Assembly: GCA_030041455.1 (NCBI GenBank) | Contig: JASHNV010000019.1 | Location: 1-51,034 of the forward strand | Length of the DNA stretch: 51,034 nucleotides | Direction: 5' to 3' | Origin: Spirochaetia bacterium | GTDB taxonomy: Bacteria; Spirochaetota; Spirochaetia; DAHUYW01 | In this document: piece by piece, positions 16,465 to 24,542 of the stretch | How positions within the stretch are numbered: the stretch's first letter is position 1 | How the letters are laid out: every line of letters begins with the position of its first letter | Made by a program: the position numbers and the translations under genes | The notes under the pieces: generated by a model | Databases searched by the model: none | Told to the model about the DNA's origin: nothing | The model's input: only the letters and a program-made list of their open reading frames with translations

Positions 16465-17576
16465 AGCTTCACGGCGCGCTGATTGTCCGCGCAGCAGCGG
16501 CTGAGATAGTTCCGGTCGAGGCCGAGGCGATCGACAATCCGCACGAACTGGCTCTCGGGCAGGAGGTTCTGCTCGGCGAACAGAAACACGAGCGCCTTCT
16601 CGGCGAGCTCGCCCACCTTGAGGGAGTTGAGCTCGACGGAGCCCTCCGGCAGGCGGTCCTGCAGATGCCGGTAGAGCAGGGACTCGCGCGGGTTTCGCTT
16701 GAGCGCCTCCACCTCCCGCGCGAGGGGCTCGGGGTCTCCGAGCGCGCAGCGCTGCCCGAGGGGCTTAAGGACCATGAAGGTGTACTCTTTTCCGGGCAGG
16801 TGATGGTGGCGGTCGCAGCGGGTGCAGTAGTTCGGCTCGCTCGGGTCCTCCTTGATGCGGTCTCCCCCGATGACGATGAGCGGATCGAAGTAGAGGGCGG
16901 GACACTCGACGCCGTCCACGCGGTAGTAGCGGTAGGTGTAGAAGGAGTCGTCGAGGCAGCCGGGGTGCTCGCAGTACGCGGTGAGCGGGAAGACGTCGGT
17001 CGCCGCGTCGAGGAGGAAGCGCGCGGTCGCGTTGAAGATCTCCTTCCGAAAATTGAGGATGAGGGTCGGAAAGACGAAGACGAGGCCGCGCCGTTCGCTC
17101 GCGCCTCCCACGACGTAGGCGAGCCGCTCGTCGTAGAACGACGCCTCGTCGATGATCCAGCATCCGCAGTCGGGCCGCCGCCGCATGAGCTCCTCGAGCT
17201 CGAAGGAGTCGCGAATCGAGGCGATCCGATCCCCGCACCGTTCGAATCCGCCGCGGAAGGCGAGGGCGTCGTCGGGGTAGCCGGGGAAGCGCTTCGCGTC
17301 GAGCGCCGAGCGGACGACGAAGACATTGCGGCGGTCCGCTCCGTCGGTGGCGGTCGTCGGAGCGACCGACCCGTCCTTCCTCCCGGCGACGAGGGAGTCG
17401 CGCCAGACGCGCGCCGAGTACTCGGTCTTGCCCGAGCCCATCGGGCCGATCACGAGGATCCGCCGAGACGGCCGCGTGAAGTCGAAGTGGTTGAACGAGT
17501 GGTGGACGTTGAGCGACGGGAAGCCGAGGCTCTTGAAGAACGCGGATGTGTCCGAGCGGCTGACGTCGTCTAGCAT
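16461..17576 (-). CDS. Thymidine-kinase-like (type II TDK) P-loop protein with long extensions
   Basis: 371 residues, well above the ~190-230 of ordinary type II thymidine kinases. The P-loop 'GPMGSGKT' is at 44-51 and the Walker B/catalytic Glu segment 'WIIDEASF' at ~140-147 (compare DEAQF). A zinc lasso formed by Cys202/Cys207 ('CEHPGC') and Cys251/Cys254 ('CTRC') brackets 'IVIGGD'. The last ~110 residues are helical and of unknown role. By family it phosphorylates thymidine to dTMP in salvage, competing with DeoA for the same substrate. A TATAAT box (17602-17607) and GAGAGGAG precede the start. The changed P-loop and extra length leave substrate specificity open. Confidence 0.7.
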   Translation of the reverse strand: MLDDVSRSDTSAFFKSLGFPSLNVHHSFNHFDFTRPSRRILVIGPMGSGKTEYSARVWRDSLVAGRKDGSVAPTTATDGADRRNVFVVRSALDAKRFPGYPDDALAFRGGFERCGDRIASIRDSFELEELMRRRPDCGCWIIDEASFYDERLAYVVGGASERRGLVFVFPTLILNFRKEIFNATARFLLDAATDVFPLTAYCEHPGCLDDSFYTYRYYRVDGVECPALYFDPLIVIGGDRIKEDPSEPNYCTRCDRHHHLPGKEYTFMVLKPLGQRCALGDPEPLAREVEALKRNPRESLLYRHLQDRLPEGSVELNSLKVGELAEKALVFLFAEQNLLPESQFVRIVDRLGLDRNYLSRCCADNQRAVKL

Positions 17577-17652
17577 CGTGCTCCTCTCTGGCGATTGCCC
17601 GATTATATCCTCGAACCGGGCTTTTTCGCGACCCTATCGGGGGAAAGGCGCA

Positions 17653-17682
17653 TTGACCTCTCCGGTTTCGCCTTGGTATGGT
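17653..17682 (+). promoter_or_regulatory. Promoter for the membrane-Nudix gene
   Basis: TTGACC (17653-17658), 18 bp, TATGGT (17677-17682). The expected transcription start falls at about the A of ATG 17690. Confidence 0.4.
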
Positions 17683-17689
17683 GGTCTCG

Positions 17690-18646
17690 ATGGTACTCCT
17701 GGTCGTCCAGAAGATCGCGGTCGCGCTGCTGCTCCTCGTTCTCGTATTCAATCTAACCCAGCGCAGGCATCTCGCCCACGGGGAGTACAAGCGCTACGCG
17801 ACCCTTTACGCCGCGGGGCTCCTCCTCCTTTTCTACGCGGCGACGATCGGTATCGGGCGGTACGACCTCTCCCCTTCGCTGCTCATCCTCGTGGCGGCGC
17901 TCGAGGGAGCGGTGCTCTACCTCCTCCGGACGAGGATTCTCATTTTCCGCTTTCGCTGCGCCACCTGCGCGGCGAGGCTGCCCCTTGAGCGGGTCCTCTA
18001 CTTCGACTCCAACCAATGCGACAGGTGCGCGCCCTTAAGCGAGGCCGAGCGGGAAAGCGGGCGCCTTGCGGTGATCGACTCGCCGATCGCCTCGGCGGGA
18101 GCCGCCGTGAGCCGGTTACGGACCGGCCCCGTCCCCGAGAAAGCCGCTCCGGCCGTGGCCCGGACGACGGTCGAGATCGATTGGGAGGCCTGGGCACCGA
18201 CGGAAAAGGCGGTACTCTGCTTCGTCGCCGAAGGCGAACGGCTGCTCCTCATCGAAAAGAAGACCGGCCTCGGCTCGGGCAAGGTCAACGCGCCCGGGGG
18301 CCGCGTCGAGCCGGGCGAGAGCCCCGAGGCCGCGGCGATCCGGGAGACCGAGGAGGAGATCGGCGTGACGCCCCGGGACCTCCGCCTGCTCGCCGAGCTC
18401 TCGTTCCAGTTTGTGGACGGCTACTCGCTCTCCTGCCACGTCTTCGTGGCCTCCGGGTACGCCGGGGAGATCCGCGAGACCGCCGAGGCGGCTCCCTTCT
18501 GGTGCGCCCGCTCCGAGATCCCCTACGACCGCATGTGGGCCGACGACAGGCTGTGGCTGCCCGGGGTTCTATCGGGTACCTATACGGTGGGAAGGTTCAT
18601 CCTCGACGGCGACGCGCTCCTCGACAGCGACGTAACGACGAGGTAG
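17690..18646 (+). CDS. Membrane-anchored zinc-ribbon/Nudix hydrolase fusion
   Basis: 318 residues from ATG 17690 (an ATG four codons upstream is possible). Three hydrophobic helices (about residues 5-24, 41-60 and 67-86 in the longer numbering) are followed by a CxxC...CxxC zinc ribbon (C94, C97, C114, C117). A Nudix domain follows with the box 'GGRVEPGESPEAAAIRETEE' at ~207-226. 'KKTGLGSGKVNAPGG' and 'SFQFVDGYSLSCHVF' are like MTH1-type 8-oxo-dGTP diphosphatases. It would hydrolyse a nucleoside diphosphate derivative, such as oxidised purine nucleotides, at the inner membrane. The combination of membrane helices, ribbon and Nudix domain is unusual. It is divergent from the kinase gene. Confidence 0.8.
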   Translation: MVLLVVQKIAVALLLLVLVFNLTQRRHLAHGEYKRYATLYAAGLLLLFYAATIGIGRYDLSPSLLILVAALEGAVLYLLRTRILIFRFRCATCAARLPLERVLYFDSNQCDRCAPLSEAERESGRLAVIDSPIASAGAAVSRLRTGPVPEKAAPAVARTTVEIDWEAWAPTEKAVLCFVAEGERLLLIEKKTGLGSGKVNAPGGRVEPGESPEAAAIRETEEEIGVTPRDLRLLAELSFQFVDGYSLSCHVFVASGYAGEIRETAEAAPFWCARSEIPYDRMWADDRLWLPGVLSGTYTVGRFILDGDALLDSDVTTR

Positions 18647-18776
18647 CGGGCGGAAGCGATCCTCCGGGACCGGCGCGTCGGAGTCCGCTCATCGAGGGGC
18701 GCGTAGGATGATCAGGGAACCGGCGGGAGGCTTGAGCCGCGAGCGCGCAAGCATCCCGGCCGAAGGGAGGCGGGAC

Positions 18777-19964
18777 GTGCGGGCACGGTCCGACCGAGCG
18801 GGCCCGGACAGGGTCGCGGCGACACTCCTTCTCGCTTCCGCGCTCCTCCTTGCCGGCTGCGTCACGTCGCCGGTCGGCCGCAGGCACGGACCGTGGTCGC
18901 CCGCCCCCGCAGGCTCCGAAGAGGAGCAGGCCGTGGCGAAGCTCATGGCGCGCATGAGCCTCGCGCAGCGGATCGGGCAGCACTTCATGGGCTTCATTCC
19001 GCGCTCCGGGCTCGACGACGCCCTCGTGGCCGACGTTCGGAGGGGACTGTACGGCGGCTTCATCCTCTACCCGTGGAACTACCGGAGCTCCGACGACGTA
19101 CGGGCCCTCACTTCGCGGCTGCAGGAGGCGGCCCGGGACGGGAACCCGCCGGTGGGCCTGTTCATCTCCGCCGACCAGGAGGGAGGGCGGGTCGCGGCTT
19201 TTCGCTTCCCGGATCTCGTCCAGCTGCCTTCCCAGTTCGACTGGGGCGAGTACGCGACCCCGGAGCTTGCCCGCTCCATCGGCTTCGTCGTGGGTTCGGA
19301 GCTCGTCAATCTCGGGGTGAACATGAACTTTGCGCCGGTGCTGGACCTCTATCCGAGAGCCGATTCGACGATCATCGGCGACCGCTCCCTAGGGCCCGAT
19401 CCGAAAAAAGTCTCGGCGCTCGGCGCGGCGTACATCGAGGGCGCACAGGCGGCGGGGGTGATCCCGGTCGCCAAGCACTTCCCCGGCCACGGATCGACCA
19501 CGGTCGACTCCCACGGCGCGCTGCCGGTCCTCGACTTCGGCGAGGAGCAGCTCCTCGACCGGGACATCGTGCCGTTTCGCTCGGCGATCGACGCGGGAGT
19601 GGAGGCGATCATGACCGCCCATATCCTCTACCCGAGGATCGACCCGCGGTATCCCGTGACGCTCTCACCCGCCTTCCTCCGCGGAATCCTCCGGAAAAAG
19701 CTGGGGTTCAACGGCCTCATCATCTCCGACGGGCTCGCGATGGGGGCGCTCGCGAAGAACTACGACCTCCGGGTGACCTTGAGGCAGTGCTTCCTCGCGG
19801 GTATCGACATCCTCCTCGTGCACACCCGCTACGAGGTGCCGGAGCTCATCGAGACGACCGAGACGATGGTGCGCTCAGGCGAGATCAGCGAGTCCGCGGT
19901 GAACGAGGGTACCGCGCGCATCCTCGCCTTGAAGTACCGCCACGGACTGCTCGGCGCGCAGTAA
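18777..19964 (+). CDS. GH3-family lipoprotein, NagZ-like beta-N-acetylhexosaminidase
   Basis: 395 residues from GTG 18777, chosen because GGGAGG lies six bases upstream and it yields a compact lipoprotein signal ending 'LLLAGC' (Cys28). ATG 18708 would add a 23-residue Arg-rich leader. The GH3 barrel shows 'SADQEGGRVAAF', 'NMNFAPVLDLYPRAD', the acid/base loop 'KHFPGHGSTTVDSHGALP' and the nucleophile Asp in 'LIISDGLAMGAL'. By family it removes beta-linked N-acetylglucosamine from muropeptides or chito-oligosaccharides. The lipobox places it on a membrane facing the periplasm or outside, unlike cytoplasmic NagZ. It ends convergent with the SDR gene. Confidence 0.87.
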   Translation: MRARSDRAGPDRVAATLLLASALLLAGCVTSPVGRRHGPWSPAPAGSEEEQAVAKLMARMSLAQRIGQHFMGFIPRSGLDDALVADVRRGLYGGFILYPWNYRSSDDVRALTSRLQEAARDGNPPVGLFISADQEGGRVAAFRFPDLVQLPSQFDWGEYATPELARSIGFVVGSELVNLGVNMNFAPVLDLYPRADSTIIGDRSLGPDPKKVSALGAAYIEGAQAAGVIPVAKHFPGHGSTTVDSHGALPVLDFGEEQLLDRDIVPFRSAIDAGVEAIMTAHILYPRIDPRYPVTLSPAFLRGILRKKLGFNGLIISDGLAMGALAKNYDLRVTLRQCFLAGIDILLVHTRYEVPELIETTETMVRSGEISESAVNEGTARILALKYRHGLLGAQ

Positions 19965-20039
19965 CGGGGGCGGGAGGCCGCCTTTACGCGACCAGGCGAG
20001 AAAAGCTCGGGCGTCCGACGAGCAGGCACGGAATCGGGC

Positions 20040-20798
20040 CTACTGAGCCGTGTAGCCGCCATCGACGACTAGGTTGATGCCGGTCACGAGGTCGGCGGCG
20101 GCGCTCGACAGGTACAGCGCCGCCGCCGCGACCTCTTCGGGCTGTCCGAACCGTCCGAGGGGAATCAGGCGCTTCATTGCCTCCCCCCGTTCGCCCGCCC
20201 ACGCTTTCTTTCCGAGCTCGGTCATGATCACCGTCGGCGAGATGGCGTTGACGTTGATGCGGTGGGGCGCCCACTCGAGCGCGAGGACCTGGGTCATGCC
20301 CACGATACCGGCCTTGCTCGCGCAGTAGGCGACGTGCTTGTCGAGGGCGACGACCGACGCCTGGGAGGCGATGTTGACGATCTTTCCGCCGCCTCGCTTG
20401 ATCATCTCGCGGCCGACGCGCTGCGCGAGCATGAAGGGCGCCTTGAGATTAATGGCCATCGTGCGATCCCACCACTCCTCGCTGATGGTCTCCGCCCGCT
20501 CGAGGAGAGCCACTCCGGCGTTGTTTACGAGGATGTCGATCGAGCCGAAGGCCCGGAGGCCTTCGCCCACGAGCCGCTCGACGTCGCTCGTCGTGGTGAG
20601 GTCGCCCTGCAGCGCGACCGCGTTCCCGGCTCCGAGCGCCTCGGCGACGGAGCGCACGGCGTCCTGGAGGTCGACGAGAATCACCTTGGCTCCGCGCTCG
20701 GCGAAGAGGCTGGCGATCGCCTTGCCGATCCCCTGCGCCGCGCCGGTCACGAAGGCCGTCTTTCCGGCCAAACTGAAGAACGTGTCGGACGCCGCCAT
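20040..20798 (-). CDS. Short-chain dehydrogenase/reductase
   Basis: 252 residues, classical SDR. The NAD(P) site is 'VTGAAQGIGKAIA' with Asp in 'VILVDLQD', which favours NAD. 'LVNNAGVALLERAE' follows, and the active site has Ser in 'IASQASVV' and 'YCASK' (Tyr and Lys). The tail 'VTGINLVVDGGYTAQ' is typical of sugar or polyol dehydrogenases and gluconate 5-dehydrogenases. The substrate cannot be told from sequence. GGAAGGAG precedes the ATG at 20798. A promoter with an inverted repeat over its -35 lies upstream, and a ROK regulator gene stands divergently next to it, so ROK control is plausible. Confidence 0.88.
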   Translation of the reverse strand: MAASDTFFSLAGKTAFVTGAAQGIGKAIASLFAERGAKVILVDLQDAVRSVAEALGAGNAVALQGDLTTTSDVERLVGEGLRAFGSIDILVNNAGVALLERAETISEEWWDRTMAINLKAPFMLAQRVGREMIKRGGGKIVNIASQASVVALDKHVAYCASKAGIVGMTQVLALEWAPHRINVNAISPTVIMTELGKKAWAGERGEAMKRLIPLGRFGQPEEVAAAALYLSSAAADLVTGINLVVDGGYTAQ

Positions 20799-20825
20799 GG
20801 CCTTGAGCTCCTTCCCCTCACACCT

Positions 20826-20857
20826 AATCTAAACGCAAAACGGGCTTCTGTCAGCCC
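20826..20857 (-). promoter_or_regulatory. Promoter and operator-like repeat of the SDR gene
   Basis: Minus strand CTGACA (20849-20854), 17 bp, TAGATT (20826-20831). An inverted repeat GGGCT-N6-AGCCC (20842-20857) covers the -35 box. Confidence 0.45.
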
Positions 20858-20888
20858 GCAAGCTTGCCCGGCTTCGCCCTTTCACAGG

Positions 20889-20900
20889 ATGCGTACGCAT
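20889..20900. promoter_or_regulatory. 12-bp palindrome between divergent SDR and ROK genes
   Basis: ATGCGTACGCAT, a perfect palindrome about 95 bp upstream of the SDR start and 320 bp upstream of the ROK gene. No other feature was seen in the rest of this 420-bp gap except an AT-rich stretch at about 21100-21180 before the ROK gene. Confidence 0.3.
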
Positions 20901-21218
20901 GCGACCGGTCGAATTGCGGAGGAAAACGCCGAATCTGGAGTCGATTGCGCGCGATAACGCCAGAGCGGGCCGAGGCACGAGCGGCTCGTTGTTTTCGGCG
21001 GCGTGCCGAGCCAACCTCGGGACGCCTCGTCGCGCGGCTTTTCCCGCGGTAGACCGCCCCGAATGAGCTTGAAATGGGCTTCAACGTGCGTAGGAATCGC
21101 GTAAAATCGGGTTATTGGGTTTATCTAGGACTTAATTACACTGATTATGGATGAATTTGCGACCTATATCGCTTCCCAATGACCGCATTACTTGAATTCG
21201 CGGGCTTCACGCACTATC

Positions 21219-22478
21219 ATGGAGATGCCGAAGCAGGGGAAGATGGCCGTATCGCGAGCCAATAACCACATTGACAATTCTCGCCGCAACAAGCTGCTCA
21301 TCCTCGAGATGGTGCGCGACAAGGGGCCGCTGTCGCGCCGGGAGATCTCGGCAGGCTGCAATCTGAGCATGGCGACGGCGAAACGGCTCGTCGACGAGCT
21401 CCGGACCGACGGCTTCATCCGCGAGGGCTCCCTCATGGCGAAGCCCGGGGTACCGGGCCGCCGGTCGTCGCTGCTCCAGCTCAACGGGAAGCAGGGCTAC
21501 GCGATGGGTTTCAGCGTCGACCGGCAGCATGTCGGCGTGAACATCATCGATCTGGCCGGCCAGTCGCTGTACGAGGGGGCGGTGCCGGTCACCGACTACC
21601 GTCCGGAAGAGGTCATCGAGAGCCTCGCGAGGACGGCGGAAACCCTCCGGGCGGATTTCGACGCGAGGCGCCGCGGACGATTTCTAGGCATCGGCGTCGC
21701 CGTGGCGGGTCTCGTCGACGCCTCGACCGGCCTCGTGCATTTCTGTCCCAACCTCCCGGGATGGGAGAACGTGAGCCTCATGAAACAGCTCGTCGACCGC
21801 CTCGACGCAAAGGTCGTCGTCGACGAGGGGGTCCGTTGCATGGCGATCGCCGAAAAGCGCCTTGGCCTCGGCAGGGACCTCCCCATCTGCCTTTTCGTCT
21901 ACGTCGGAAGCGGCGTGGGCGCGGGAATCATCCTCGATAACAAGGTCTATCGGGGCAAGAACGGGATGTCCGGGGAGTTCGGCCACGTCGTGATCAGGGA
22001 GGACGGACCGATCTGCAATTGCGGCAACCGCGGCTGCCTGGAGGCGCTCGTCTCGACGAGCGGAGTCGTCCAGTCCGTGCAGTCCCTCATATCATCGAAC
22101 GTTTACACGAAGCTCAGGATCCGGGCGGAGGTCGGCCAGCAGGTGACGCTCGAGGATATCGCGCGGGCGGCCGCCGAGGGAGACAAGCTCGCGAACATGG
22201 TCATCCACGAAACCGCCGAGTACATCGGAGCGGGGCTCGTCGCGCTCGTGAACATCTTCGATCCCGGAACGGTCATTCTGGGCGGCGAGGTGATCGAAAA
22301 CCTCGGGGACGTACTCGTGGACGACGTCGCGAAAACCGTCGCACTCCGCGGCATCCACTCCCTCGCGCAGCGCACGACGATCCTCCGCAGCCGCTTCCGG
22401 TTCAACTCGGCCGCGCTCGGCGCGGCGACCCTGCCGGTCGAGGAGTTCTTCGAAACCGGCATGCTCAACATCGGATAG
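21219..22478 (+). CDS. ROK-family transcriptional regulator
   Basis: About 419 residues from ATG 21219; the start is uncertain because no clear ribosome site precedes it, and a TTG at 21192 or an ATG at 21243 are alternatives. The N-terminal winged helix-turn-helix contains 'KGPLSRREISAGCNLSMATAKRLVDEL' read in parts. The ROK fold follows with 'GIGVAVAGLVDASTG', 'GVGAGIILDNKVYRGKNGMSGEFGHV' in parts, and the zinc motif 'CNCGNRGCLEAL'. Such proteins repress sugar-use genes and release DNA on binding a sugar or sugar phosphate. The neighbouring SDR is the obvious candidate target. It is not a kinase-only ROK because the DNA-binding domain is present. Confidence 0.87.
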   Translation: MEMPKQGKMAVSRANNHIDNSRRNKLLILEMVRDKGPLSRREISAGCNLSMATAKRLVDELRTDGFIREGSLMAKPGVPGRRSSLLQLNGKQGYAMGFSVDRQHVGVNIIDLAGQSLYEGAVPVTDYRPEEVIESLARTAETLRADFDARRRGRFLGIGVAVAGLVDASTGLVHFCPNLPGWENVSLMKQLVDRLDAKVVVDEGVRCMAIAEKRLGLGRDLPICLFVYVGSGVGAGIILDNKVYRGKNGMSGEFGHVVIREDGPICNCGNRGCLEALVSTSGVVQSVQSLISSNVYTKLRIRAEVGQQVTLEDIARAAAEGDKLANMVIHETAEYIGAGLVALVNIFDPGTVILGGEVIENLGDVLVDDVAKTVALRGIHSLAQRTTILRSRFRFNSAALGAATLPVEEFFETGMLNIG

Positions 22479-22788
22479 CCATGGTGGCGTGGGCGAGGTT
22501 CTTCCACGGAGCGACCTGCTCGTCCCGTCACCGCTTGCGACGCAATTCACCTTGACAGGGAGCAGGATGCACAATAAGAGACCGAACAAAGGACGATATC
22601 CCGCGAAAACCACGTGTTCGGTCGCCGCCGCCGTGTCCACCGACGAACTCGGGACGGCCTTTCCCGCTCTGACCGAGGCTCGGGTTGGAGTGGGTTACTA
22701 TGTATTTTGGGTGGACGTTACTACGAGAATTGGCGGGGCCGGGGTCCTTCTGTCCGGCCAACCGGCCCGTCACCGCTCCACCGGTCGC

Positions 22789-22844
22789 ATTTTCGTGGTC
22801 TCCGGGCGCCGGGTCCGCCCGGCATGAAAAACCGCCACGAAAAT
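22789..22844. repeat. Nested inverted repeat
   Basis: Outer arms ATTTTCGTGG (22789-22798) and CCACGAAAAT (22835-22844) are perfect. They enclose a GC-rich hairpin, CCGGGCG (22802-22808) with CGCCCGG (22816-22822). It lies just outside the transposase remnant that starts at 22867 and could be an element end or structured RNA. The rest of 22479-22788 shows no convincing gene; a lone TTGACA occurs at 22553-22558. Confidence 0.5.
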
Positions 22845-22866
22845 ACCCGACGCCGCAGTCTCTTCC

Positions 22867-23085
22867 TTACTTGGCGAGGTCGACCTTGTAGCCCAATGAC
22901 TCCAGGCGTTTCGCGAGATGCCGCTTCGATCGTTCCGAGTTGAGCTTGTGGAAATGCTGCGCCCCCATATCGAGAAATTCTGCGTTGTTCGTGATCATGG
23001 GAGAGGCGATCTCCAGAATCGAATGCGCTACCGCCGCCAGCGCCCGCATCTTGCCGCGCCAGCTCGATCGACTTGGATGTGCCTT
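22867..23085 (-). pseudogene. C-terminal remnant of an IS110-like transposase
   Basis: The open frame reads 'SSWRGKMRALAAVAHSILEI', then 'EFLDMGAQHFHKLNSERS' and 'LAKRLESLGYKV'. This matches the closing segment of IS110-family transposases (compare 'RGKKRALVAVAHSIL' and 'LGADYFDRL...RLVKRLEALGY'). Only about 70 residues remain, and the catalytic domains are absent. Confidence 0.55.
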
Positions 23086-23088
23086 TCA

Positions 23089-23362
23089 GCGCTTCCAGCT
23101 CTTCCCGTGCCTGCCGGTAGGCAGCTTCGTCTCTCGAAGCTCCGACTCCAGCTCGCGAATTTTCGCCTTCTCCCGTTTGCCGCTTGCTGGGCAACCGATT
23201 ACCGGAAGCCTGCCTGCTGCCGCAGCTCCCGGTTCTCGATGAGCAATGCGGACTCGTCCACGCCCATGCCGGCAGGTCGCACTTCTTCGAAAGCGTGTTC
23301 GGTACCCTATGACGATTCCTTTTCTTACGCAGCCACGTTACGGATTCGATGAATATCTACCG
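23089..23362. other. Degenerate sequence behind the transposase remnant
   Basis: Short minus-strand fragments such as 'KREKAKIRELESELRETK' and 'DESALLIENRELRQQ' look like coiled-coil pieces of transposases, but they are interrupted and in different frames. No intact gene is present. Confidence 0.35.
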
Positions 23363-23710
23363 CTAAAACATCCCTAGATGATTCCGAAGGGCTCCGAGAA
23401 TCGCTTTCTGGAGATCGGAGTCGGACAACACGCCGATACGCCGCTTCAATCTGTGCTTCGAGAGGGTGCGGATTTGATGCGCCATGACGATCGACTCTCG
23501 TTCGAGCCCGGCCGTCCCCGCGGGCAGGAGCGCTTCGTTTGCATAAATCGTTCGCCCTTCCTTGCGACTCGTGATCGGCACAACGGTAAGCCGGTCCATG
23601 AGCTCGTTGAACTCGTCGGTGCTCATGATAAGAACAGGTCGGTTCCCAGCCTGTTCGGTACCGATGACCGGATCAAGAAACGCGAAGTAGATCTCCCAGC
23701 GCTTGCTCAC
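23363..23710 (-). CDS. MazF/PemK-type mRNA interferase toxin
   Basis: 115 residues. 'RWEIYFAFLDPVIGTEQAGNRPVLIMST' in parts, 'LTVVPITSR' and 'ESIVMAHQIRTLSKHRL' are the conserved strands and catalytic surroundings of the MazF family, which cleave mRNA at short motifs. The start codon is GTG and overlaps the TGA of the antitoxin gene (GTGA), so translation is coupled. The frame is intact and the operon has its own promoter, so this is probably a functional pair. Confidence 0.88.
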   Translation of the reverse strand: MSKRWEIYFAFLDPVIGTEQAGNRPVLIMSTDEFNELMDRLTVVPITSRKEGRTIYANEALLPAGTAGLERESIVMAHQIRTLSKHRLKRRIGVLSDSDLQKAILGALRNHLGMF

Positions 23711-23964
23711 CGATCGTCATCGCCTCCCTCCCAATCGATCGCCTCGAACTCGCGCGAAATCTCTTCCACGTCCGCCCGGAATAGCGGATCGCGAACGGCC
23801 TCGCGCACGCTCGTACGAATCTCTTCGCGCCGGAGCTCGGCGATGCGGGCGCGCACTGCATCCTCGACGAACTCGCTCATGGTATGTGCCTGACCAGCCT
23901 CGACGGCTCGGCGGATGGCGGCGACGATTTCTGTATCGAGCTGATAGGTCACCTTCTGTGCCAT
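23707..23964 (-). CDS. Antitoxin of the MazF pair
   Basis: 85 residues starting 'MAQKVTYQLDTEIVAAIRRAVEAG' read in parts. This is a ribbon-helix-helix-like N-terminus for DNA binding, followed by 'MSEFVEDAVRARIAELRREE' and an acidic tail 'EAIDWEGGDDDR' suited to masking the toxin. Start ATG 23964 has GGGAGG eight bases upstream; a longer in-frame start is less likely. It precedes mazF with a 4-nt overlap. Confidence 0.82.
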   Translation of the reverse strand: MAQKVTYQLDTEIVAAIRRAVEAGQAHTMSEFVEDAVRARIAELRREEIRTSVREAVRDPLFRADVEEISREFEAIDWEGGDDDR

Positions 23965-23983
23965 ATTGATAACCTCCCGGGCA

Positions 23984-24041
23984 GCCGTATGAGCGTACGG
24001 CAATATGGGAGTATTCTACCGAATTCCTCGCCGCGCGGCAA
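23984..24041 (-). promoter_or_regulatory. Promoter and operator of the MazF operon
   Basis: Minus strand TTGCCG (24036-24041), 17 bp, TAGAAT (24013-24018). Downstream, GCCGTA/TACGGC arms (23984-23989 and 23996-24001) form an inverted repeat between promoter and ribosome site, a usual place for antitoxin autorepression. Confidence 0.55.
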
Positions 24042-24143
24042 TAGCGAAAAGGATTGCCAAAACAGGGAAATGCGTAGGTACCGGTTTGGTATCCGGAATT
24101 GACGCGCGATGATCGAAAAGAACGCCGCCGCCGCCATGCATTC

Positions 24144-24166
24144 TATGCAGGAAGATCCAAAAACCG
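24144..24166. repeat. 23-bp dispersed repeat, copy B
   Basis: TATGCAGGAAGATCCAAAAA followed by CCG; 20 of 23 identical to 12503-12525. The surrounding 24042-24542 has no convincing gene; a GAGGGGG ribosome site just before 24543 serves the next gene. Confidence 0.4.
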
Positions 24167-24542
24167 ATGTAACCGTCCCTATAGCATTCGCCCCCAGAAC
24201 CTCTCTCTGCAGACGGATGTCATGCCTATCTCGAAGACATCGGTCGCAAGCTTCCCGGCGACCGTGGGCGTATCAAGTCATGCCCAAGGCGCGGCTTGGG
24301 CCCCGCCCGCGCGAGGTCCGGAAGCTCCGAAATATCTTTCTCTTCCGCTCCCGGGAGATCCGTCAACACACCGAAAAAGGGGCGATTCGCAGCACATGCC
24401 GGCCGCGAGGAGCGCGAGGTCACGGAAGGACCACCGTATCCGTCCCGTGTTATCGTCTCGGATTCCTGTGAGAATTGTCGAGTTCCCGCGGCGCCGGTCG
24501 ACCATACGGTGACCGGCGATTGGCGACGAGGGGGTCTTAACA

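Noticed and set aside
22489-22827. 112-codon frame after the ROK gene
   Set aside because: No ribosome site, no recognisable family, and it runs into the inverted repeat; more likely non-coding.
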